64,000 nt of DNA from Agarilytica rhodophyticola (GTDB taxonomy: Bacteria > Pseudomonadota > Gammaproteobacteria > Pseudomonadales > Cellvibrionaceae), in the NCBI RefSeq assembly GCF_002157225.2, contig NZ_CP020038.1:5920501-5984500 (forward strand), given 5' to 3'. A program made the position numbers and the translations under genes. The notes under the pieces were generated by a model, which saw nothing but the letters and a program-made list of their open reading frames with translations, was not told the origin of the DNA and did not search any database. Position 1 is the stretch's first letter; every line of letters starts with the position of its first letter. Positions 58,026 to 64,000 of the stretch are shown one piece after another.

Positions 58026-58484
58026 TTAATTATGATCTTGTTGAAGTCGGTCAATTTCTTGTTGAAATTCACTCAAATCTTGAAAACTCCGATATACGGA
58101 GGCGAAACGCACATAGGCTACTTGATCAAGCAAACGCAGCTCATCCATCACCCTTTCTCCTATCACCAAGGAAGTGACTTCTCGCTCACCAAGGGCCTGT
58201 AAGTAGTGCTTTACTTTATTAATAGAGGCTTCCATGTTTTCGACACTAACGGGCCGCTTTTCCAGAGCCCTGGCAAAGCCATTACGTAATTTCTCTTCAT
58301 CAAACGGTTCTCGGGAACCATTTTGTTTAATGATTTTTGGCATCAATAGCTCGGCGGACTCGAAAGTTGTGAAGCGTTCGTGACAGCTTAAACATTCTCT
58401 TCGACGACGCACCTGCGAGCCGCTTGCCACCAGCCGAGAGTCAATAACCTTAGTGTCTGTTTCACCACAGAAAGGGCAATGCAT
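58026..58484 (-). CDS. nrdR: Ribonucleotide reductase regulator NrdR
   Basis: Zinc-ribbon/ATP-cone repressor that senses dATP/ATP and binds paired NrdR boxes before nrd genes. 152 residues: the four zinc ligands are Cys3, Cys6, Cys31 and Cys34, with [15 protein letters not shown] between, and the ATP-cone starts at about 46 with [16 protein letters not shown]. First gene of the leftward cluster nrdR-ribD-ribE-ribBA-ribH-nusB-thiL, a standard order. Confidence 0.97.
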   Translation of the reverse strand: MHCPFCGETDTKVIDSRLVASGSQVRRRRECLSCHERFTTFESAELLMPKIIKQNGSREPFDEEKLRNGFARALEKRPVSVENMEASINKVKHYLQALGEREVTSLVIGERVMDELRLLDQVAYVRFASVYRSFQDLSEFQQEIDRLQQDHN

Positions 58485-58691
58485 AAATATTTTTGCCTGG
58501 AATAAAAAGATGACATTCTAGCACAAATTAACCACGAAATATTATTAGGCTAATAGGGGCTTGTTAACTCTAATTAAGCCCCACCTATTTGCCTTTAAAG
58601 CTGGCTTAACGCGATTAAATTAGGCAAAGGCATTTTTTTTCGAACAAATGACGAAAACCATGGGTCTTAGCAGCAGATAAACTGAGCCTCA

Positions 58692-59450
58692 ATGGACGCC
58701 ATGCTAGCAGACTGGCAAGAATTAATAGAGCAAGCCCCCCCAATTACACCGAAGTTTTTGAGCTTTGAGAGTTGTCTGTGGTTGGTAATGGCGATGGTTT
58801 CTATGATTTGGCTAATGGAATATCGAGCAACACGTCTTTTTTTTACGCAGATAAAAGATAGCGATGAAACGCCGGTAGTTAATATCACTTTGCTACAAAA
58901 CAAGAACATAATAGAGCCGGCTAAAGTCGTGAGTAAGGAGGCGCCACCTCAAACGACACTCCCAGCCTCTGTTGCAAACTCACCTATAGCATTTCAAGAA
59001 AATACAACAGAAGAAAGTCCACCCCCTAAAAGTAAAAGTAGGATAACACCTAAAATAACACCACCATCCACAGTGCCTACTTATCAGCTATTAGAAGAAG
59101 CAATAAAACTTAGTTCACCAGGCCACCTCCCTAAGACTACAGATTTGCCACAGGGCAGTAATATCTTTAATCCAGTATTAAGACAAGAGCTAGGTAAGTT
59201 GCGTAAAAAGAGGATATCTCAGTCGAGAAGTCTTCCACTCCATAACCAGCTCTCACTTACCACGGACGCATATGGAGATCTGCACTACACCGCGAGTAAC
59301 GGCTGCACTTTCAGGAGAGACGATAGTGGCGGCATATTGGATGGCACGTGGTATGCCGTTGACTGTAAAAAAGATGGCGGCCTATCTCTCAAATCTTTTA
59401 CCTTAGAAAAAATAACAAAACCCAGTTTTAAAAAGCCCTCACCCAAATAG
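58692..59450 (+). CDS. Membrane-anchored protein of unknown function
   Basis: A 252-residue protein: short cytoplasmic lead, one membrane helix (about 27-46, CLWLVMAMVSMIWLM), then a Pro/Lys/Thr-rich spacer (about 85-135) of the TonB-like type and a small C-terminal domain (about 170-245) with two Cys (NGCTFRRDD and AVDCKKDGG) that could form a disulfide. I know no family. It is divergent from nrdR across about 207 bp; the cytochrome gene follows 178 bp later in the same direction. The Pro-rich arm suggests it spans the periplasm. Confidence 0.65.
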   Translation: MDAMLADWQELIEQAPPITPKFLSFESCLWLVMAMVSMIWLMEYRATRLFFTQIKDSDETPVVNITLLQNKNIIEPAKVVSKEAPPQTTLPASVANSPIAFQENTTEESPPPKSKSRITPKITPPSTVPTYQLLEEAIKLSSPGHLPKTTDLPQGSNIFNPVLRQELGKLRKKRISQSRSLPLHNQLSLTTDAYGDLHYTASNGCTFRRDDSGGILDGTWYAVDCKKDGGLSLKSFTLEKITKPSFKKPSPK

Positions 59451-59628
59451 AAGTTGAGTAAGACTTTCACAATTAAATGATCAAAAACAATAGCCTTTCA
59501 AATATTTCCAACTTAGCCAAACTCTAACAAGACTTTATGCTATGTTTTGAAATACTGTGCAAATAGCTAATGACAAACCCGGTGAAGATTTCCACATAAT
59601 ATATTTACATCATTGAGGTCATGAGAAT

Positions 59629-61713
59629 ATGAGTAATGCCAGCTCCGCTATGAACCGACCAAGATACAAACGTAAAAGATATTGGATAATAGTAGTAACA
59701 ACTCTTGTCACTTTATATTGTTTTTTCAGTATACGCGGGATTATCCAGGAATTAGCATATGCTATGACGCCCCCGGTTTTACCTGACTACAAAGAGTACA
59801 AAGTAGAGCAACTTAACCCCACTGGCTGGGGTAAACATAATCAACAGTGGTTTAACCACGCGTCACAAGGCACAGCAACTCTGCCCATCCCCTACGAGTG
59901 GATTTTGGCGTTAGAAGAGCCTAAATCTAATCCATGGTTTATTTTCCTCGGTCAAAAAAAACCATTTTTTGAAGAATATATATTACGCCTAGGTTTTATA
60001 AAAGGAACAAAATCTGTCGATAACCCCGATAAACTCCCTATAGGCTTTGCGCAAACTCAAAGCATATATTTCCCCGGCATAGATCGAAAATCCACGGCCT
60101 TAGGCTTTACTTGTGCAGCCTGTCATACCGGCCAGTTCACATACGAAGACAAACGTTACGTAGTGACTGGCGGCCCAGCAATGACAGATTTAGGTTTACT
60201 CAATCAGTCTTTAGGTGCAGCACTGGCGCAAACCGCGCTTTCCAGTAAATTGATGTTATTCAATGGGCGTTTCGAACGCTTTGCAGGACGGGTGTTGGGT
60301 AGTAATTATAATGTGCTCACTCGCGCAACCTTAAAAAAAGAGCTAGCAGCAACAATTAGCAAACTTGTTAAGCAGAACGATACGATTAATGTTACCGAAG
60401 GCTTTACCCGTTTAGACGCGTTAAATCGTATAGGTAACACTGTATTTGCAACAGGAATGAATCGTAATCGCAATTATGCCCCTATTAATGCACCGGTAAA
60501 TTATCCTCATATTTGGACAACCTCCTGGTTTGACTGGGTACAGTATGATGCTTCGATTATGCAGCCCCTAATTCGTAACGCGGGAGAAGCTTTGGGGGTT
60601 AAAGCCTATGTTAATAGCACTGCAGGCTTCGACAATACAACAGAAGATTACGTCAATATAACAGCTGCCACTATTAATACAGAGGCAAGTAAGCAGCAAC
60701 GCTTCGCCTCCTCAATTCCAATAAAGAATCTTGTAGAGATTGAGGATTGGTTAGGAGGAACCCATCCTCTTGATGCCAAGCAGTTCAATGGTATACACGC
60801 TCCCAGCTGGCCATCGAACCTTCCTGCTATCGATCAAGAAAAAGCTCAGAAAGGCGCGGCCCTATATCAGTCTCTTTGCCAGGGCTGCCACCTGCCGCCA
60901 ATTTCCAGCGAAGACTTTTGGAGCGATAAATATTGGTATCCAATCAGTTACCAACGGGATGGAAGAGAAATAAAAACAGAAGAGAAATACCTACAATTGG
61001 TTGTTATTGGTTTGGACGAAATCGGTACAGATCCATCCCAAGCTAAGGTCTTGCCCGAACGTACCGTCGACACCAGCGGCTTAAACTTAGCCACTCAGGT
61101 TTGTACACGCACTCCCTCCAAATTATACGAAGAAAAAAATACATTGGGTTATTTAAGTTATGTCCCTCTAAACGATAGTTCGACCAGTATGTTTGCACTT
61201 GCATTGGGCGCATTTGTGCAACGGACTAATGATCAATGGTTTGAACAGAACTATGTTTTTTCCAAACAAGAACAAGCCTTATACGAGGGCAAACGACCCA
61301 ATTGTTTACAAGCGGGGCTTGGCTACAAAGCCCGTCCATTAAATGGTGTCTGGGCGACGGCGCCCTTCTTACATAACGGTTCTATAGCTACCCTATACGA
61401 CCTATTATCACCACAAAACGAACGTCCTACTTTTATTGAGCTAGGCAACCAAGCATTTGATGCTAAAAACGTCGGAATTTTACAAGGCAAGCAGATAAAC
61501 AAGCTTAACCAGAACACCAGAATCCACCATCGGGTTATGGCAGACTATAAAGATGGACGTTTTATTTTAGATACACGTGAGTTAGGCAATTTTAATACTG
61601 GCCATGTCTTCGATGACAAACCCAATACCCGTGGGGTGATAGGGAGAAAATTATCAGAAGAAGAGCGCTATCAGATTATCGAGTATTTAAAAACACTCTC
61701 TATAAATAGTTAA
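59629..61713 (+). CDS. Di-heme cytochrome c, RoxA/CCP-like
   Basis: A 694-residue exported or anchored protein with a hydrophobic N-terminal helix (about 18-40). It has two heme-attachment motifs, CAACH (Cys162, Cys165, His166) and CQGCH (Cys417, Cys420, His421), spaced about 255 apart, close to the layout of rubber oxygenase RoxA and of long di-heme cytochrome c peroxidase-like proteins. The C-terminal part NGVWATAPFLHNGSIATLYDLL is the classic MauG/CCP element. Only two hemes and no neighbouring electron donor are seen. It could oxidise an extracellular polyisoprenoid or be a peroxidase; the sequence does not decide. Confidence 0.85.
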   Translation: MSNASSAMNRPRYKRKRYWIIVVTTLVTLYCFFSIRGIIQELAYAMTPPVLPDYKEYKVEQLNPTGWGKHNQQWFNHASQGTATLPIPYEWILALEEPKSNPWFIFLGQKKPFFEEYILRLGFIKGTKSVDNPDKLPIGFAQTQSIYFPGIDRKSTALGFTCAACHTGQFTYEDKRYVVTGGPAMTDLGLLNQSLGAALAQTALSSKLMLFNGRFERFAGRVLGSNYNVLTRATLKKELAATISKLVKQNDTINVTEGFTRLDALNRIGNTVFATGMNRNRNYAPINAPVNYPHIWTTSWFDWVQYDASIMQPLIRNAGEALGVKAYVNSTAGFDNTTEDYVNITAATINTEASKQQRFASSIPIKNLVEIEDWLGGTHPLDAKQFNGIHAPSWPSNLPAIDQEKAQKGAALYQSLCQGCHLPPISSEDFWSDKYWYPISYQRDGREIKTEEKYLQLVVIGLDEIGTDPSQAKVLPERTVDTSGLNLATQVCTRTPSKLYEEKNTLGYLSYVPLNDSSTSMFALALGAFVQRTNDQWFEQNYVFSKQEQALYEGKRPNCLQAGLGYKARPLNGVWATAPFLHNGSIATLYDLLSPQNERPTFIELGNQAFDAKNVGILQGKQINKLNQNTRIHHRVMADYKDGRFILDTRELGNFNTGHVFDDKPNTRGVIGRKLSEEERYQIIEYLKTLSINS

Positions 61714-62022
61714 GTATTAAAAGCAACTAGGCATATGGCTATATGAAATACTTAATATAGCCATATAAATATACCTACTACCATACCTACTGAATAAAAC
61801 GAGTTAATCACCGATATAAAATACTTAAGAAGTTAAGTGAATATTAATAGAGATTCTTAAGTAAAGTATTTGATAACACATTACCAATACAGAAAATTGC
61901 ACACCAATATTTTTTCCTTTTCCCCGATAGCTATAGAACAATATTTAATCTCTGTTATAGTCACCACGACCTAGTTTGGTCAGATTTTATATTTTGTTAA
62001 ATTATCATAGGGAAATAATGCA
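61714..62022. other. Spacer after the cytochrome gene with a 12-bp inverted repeat
   Basis: 309 bp, AT-rich. Arms ATATGGCTATAT (61733-61744) and ATATAGCCATAT (61755-61766) are a perfect inverted repeat with a 10-nt loop, 20 bp past the stop; it lacks a T run and may be a weak terminator or a protein-binding dyad. Otherwise no feature. Confidence 0.5.
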
Positions 62023-63867
62023 ATGAATCCTCAGATCCTCCAAATTACAGCAATCATCTTTTTAACCTTTTTTTCCTTCACTGGAATTTGCCAAGATATT
62101 GATTTCCAGGAACAACAAGAGCTGCGGCAAGCGTTATACGGACAAACGCCTATTCCCGGTTGTTTTAATTATGCTTATCAGCTCAGTCAATTTGATGAAT
62201 TACTTGAAAACTATCGCCACGCTATTGATAAACAAGAGCTAATAGAAGCAGAGTCTAATCTGGTAAAAATCTATAGGGTGCTTCGATGTGCAACAATAGC
62301 CGAATTAGAAAGGCCGAGCGAAACCATTAAACAATTTTTATTAGAGCACCCGGCAAAAGAAAACGCAGATTTCTTATCTTTAGTTGTTTTACTCCATGAC
62401 CTAGGGATAGATACTTTTACTTCTCTACATAATTCATGGTTAGCGACTTTTTTCGAAGCACATCAAGATAATTTTGCCGCTACATATATGGCGAGGGGAG
62501 AGAATTTAATAAAGATCGATGAGCAAGAGCAATACGCCATACTCCACGGTATATACTCGGGCCACGTCAATGCAGATTTATGTTCCATTGAGGAATTAGA
62601 AAACTTCGCAAACTCCGAAACGCTTATTTGCCGAAAAGCAGTATGTGATGAAAATACAGCGAAAAATAACCTAGCAGTATCATTGGGAGAAACACCGCCT
62701 GTATTAAGCCATTTTAACAGCGATATATATAAAGACGAACAAGATATAGAAAATTTCTGCCAATCTAATAACAATGGAACAGGACTCACGGATCGCCAAC
62801 AAGCAGATATCCTAAAATGTGCGAGAGAACATCTACAGTCGACACGGTCGGACATTGCCGTATGCTTCTCAAAACATAACAAGAACAAACGATTTTTAGC
62901 ATGTTTACACAATAAAAACTTTTTTCGAGCTAATATAAGCCGTCAGTGTATGCTCGGCAAACCCTCCTTAATCGACCCGGATGGGCCGGTTCCCGTTGTA
63001 GTTAATCAAATGGAAGTTCTTTTTAGAAAGTTAAACCAAGTTAATAAAGACATAACCGTTATTAACAATACAATAGAACACCTTGATAAGAAATGGGAAG
63101 CATTAAATACCGACATTGCAACAGAAGAAGAATTTGATGATGGTAGTGTTGAAACTGAGGAAAAAATCAAGAAGCTAAAAAAAGAACGCGATGGTATTTA
63201 TCAACGCCAACTAGACTTACAAAAGAAAAGAGAGAAATTAAAAAAACAGAAAGAAAATATTGAAAAATCAATAGAGACTGAAGAAAGGAATTGTGCAAAA
63301 AAAGGCCCTTCGGACGTAAAAACCTGTAAAGAGGCAAAAGAAGAAGGTAAAAAGCGTGCTGACAATAAATCCCAAGGAACAAACAATCGCTGTTCACCAG
63401 AAGATATTGATTGTAACAATGCCTGCGGCCCACGGGATGAGTTTGAGGACTTACGCAAGTGTGTCATTGCCAACTCGAAAGAAATAAAGCCTGTCATAAA
63501 TGATACTCCGCAACCTGTTGACCCTAGAGTGCTTTACTTCGGCCCCGATAGTCCACACTTCCCAGAGCAAAATCTATCTTCAGATTTTATCGCTTGTATA
63601 AATAAAGCAACTGAAACCTCAACCACTGAACAAAATTCATGTAGTGCTGTGTTAAATTGCGCCGACGGTGAAATGCCAATTAAAAATGAAGAAGGTATTT
63701 GCCAATGTCCCAATAACGGTAATTTAAGCCTCCCCCAAAATCGCTGCCAACATGCCATACGCTGTGAATTAGGCTCTCCCAATTGCACATGCCCAAGCAC
63801 AACACCAAGCGGCATACCGCCATTCAATGGCCCTAGAGATACAGTCTTTGATATTATAGAAGGGTAA
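62023..63867 (+). CDS. Secreted Cys-rich protein with coiled coil, unknown function
   Basis: A 614-residue protein with a signal peptide (hydrophobic about 5-22, then CQDID). The N-terminal half (about 24-300) is helical with scattered Cys (PIPGCFNY, VLRCATI, LICRKAVCDE, ENFCQSN, ILKCARE). A strongly charged coiled coil spans about 330-450 (KKLKKERDGIYQRQLDLQKK and flanking heptads of Lys, Glu and Leu). The tail (about 455-600) is again Cys-rich (NRCSPEDIDCNNACG, CQCPNNG, NCTCPSTT), recalling small disulfide-knotted modules. Even numbers of Cys suggest disulfides outside the cytoplasm. No homologue known to me; perhaps a surface or adhesion-related protein. Confidence 0.7.
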   Translation: MNPQILQITAIIFLTFFSFTGICQDIDFQEQQELRQALYGQTPIPGCFNYAYQLSQFDELLENYRHAIDKQELIEAESNLVKIYRVLRCATIAELERPSETIKQFLLEHPAKENADFLSLVVLLHDLGIDTFTSLHNSWLATFFEAHQDNFAATYMARGENLIKIDEQEQYAILHGIYSGHVNADLCSIEELENFANSETLICRKAVCDENTAKNNLAVSLGETPPVLSHFNSDIYKDEQDIENFCQSNNNGTGLTDRQQADILKCAREHLQSTRSDIAVCFSKHNKNKRFLACLHNKNFFRANISRQCMLGKPSLIDPDGPVPVVVNQMEVLFRKLNQVNKDITVINNTIEHLDKKWEALNTDIATEEEFDDGSVETEEKIKKLKKERDGIYQRQLDLQKKREKLKKQKENIEKSIETEERNCAKKGPSDVKTCKEAKEEGKKRADNKSQGTNNRCSPEDIDCNNACGPRDEFEDLRKCVIANSKEIKPVINDTPQPVDPRVLYFGPDSPHFPEQNLSSDFIACINKATETSTTEQNSCSAVLNCADGEMPIKNEEGICQCPNNGNLSLPQNRCQHAIRCELGSPNCTCPSTTPSGIPPFNGPRDTVFDIIEG

Positions 63868-63886
63868 AATAAATACAAAAAACAAA

Positions 63887-63908
63887 AGCCGCTCATTAAA
63901 GAGCGGCT
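63887..63908 (-). terminator. Hairpin terminator, probably for a leftward transcript
   Basis: Arms AGCCGCTC (63887-63894) and GAGCGGCT (63901-63908), loop ATTAAA. The T-rich side is on the minus strand (A-rich at 63868-63886), so it ends transcripts coming from the right edge; it may also serve the gene ending at 63867. Confidence 0.7.
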
Positions 63909-64000
63909 AGATAAATAAGCTTACTTCCCGTAATTGCAAGCTATCTTACGAAGGGACCAACCTCCCGCCTAGCATACAGGTAGCTTGGCGTCTTGGCTTG
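63909..64000. ncRNA. Possible structured RNA or gene end cut by the right edge
   Basis: Contains nested complementarity: CAAGCTA (63937-63943) with TAGCTTG (63981-63987), and inside it GGGA (63953-63956) with TCCC (63963-63966). Read leftward this sits just before the terminator. A minus-strand frame also stays open from the edge to a TAG at 63941-63943 (19 residues), so it might be the end of a gene. I cannot assign a family. Confidence 0.3.

Overview
The window looks like a piece of chromosome from a marine-type gammaproteobacterium, probably of the Cellvibrionales/Pseudomonadales side of the class. This is inference from gene content: a thiI/glnA/glnL-glnG nitrogen block with a sigma-54 promoter, a Pseudomonas-like fpr/finR pair, a cysteine-poor (Mg-type) HemB, an nrdR-ribD-ribE-ribBA-ribH-nusB-thiL cluster, a SapC protein and many secreted enzymes. 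The base composition is moderately AT-rich and intergenic spaces are long and very AT-rich. I see no rRNA, tRNA, CRISPR array, prophage or transposase gene.

Layout. 1-6.0 kb: thiI (cut by the left edge) is divergent from glnA, which has a textbook NtrC site plus -24/-12 promoter; glnL-glnG (ntrB-ntrC) follow. 6.0-9.5 kb: a His/Arg/Asp-rich exported protein and an M16 zinc peptidase. 9.5-13.7 kb: a leftward operon for a MacAB-like exporter (adaptor, ATPase, two permeases). 13.9-24.6 kb: envelope genes (DUF748 protein, YafK-type L,D-transpeptidase family protein, small beta-barrel, DUF1287, TraB/GumN), a cold-shock protein, a stand-alone winged-helix protein and two FHA proteins; between DUF1287 and TraB/GumN lies an unusual GC-rich array of consecutive hairpins plus a 17-bp tandem repeat. 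24.6-41.2 kb: recQ, malic enzyme, two GGDEF-EAL proteins, sapC, fpr/finR, hemB, a polysaccharide deacetylase and gnd. 41.3-51.7 kb: an accessory-looking stretch with large AT-rich gaps, an AraC-type regulator, a periplasmic binding protein, an anchored protein paired with a secreted alpha/beta hydrolase, a GH43-like secreted enzyme, a 135-bp MITE-like palindromic element, an aspartic protease and a MAPEG protein. 51.7-58.5 kb: riboflavin/thiamine/nusB/nrdR genes, all leftward. 58.7-64 kb: a membrane-anchored protein, a RoxA/CCP-like di-heme cytochrome and a Cys-rich coiled-coil secreted protein; a possible structured RNA is cut by the right edge.

How the genes work together. GlnL-GlnG should read nitrogen status and drive glnA from the sigma-54 promoter. 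FinR probably controls fpr across a 154-bp spacer holding two related palindromes. The riboflavin genes cover the path from GTP and ribulose 5-phosphate, with GTP cyclohydrolase II supplied by a separate ribA because the C-terminal half of RibBA has lost its zinc cysteines. Both c-di-GMP proteins have complete EAL sets but altered GGDEF metal ligands, so they are more likely degrading than making c-di-GMP. The least explained items are the hairpin/tandem-repeat array at 23.3-23.5 kb, the MITE-like element at 48.55 kb, two terminators sharing identical 14-bp arms, and the anchored-protein/hydrolase pair at 44.7-47.0 kb.
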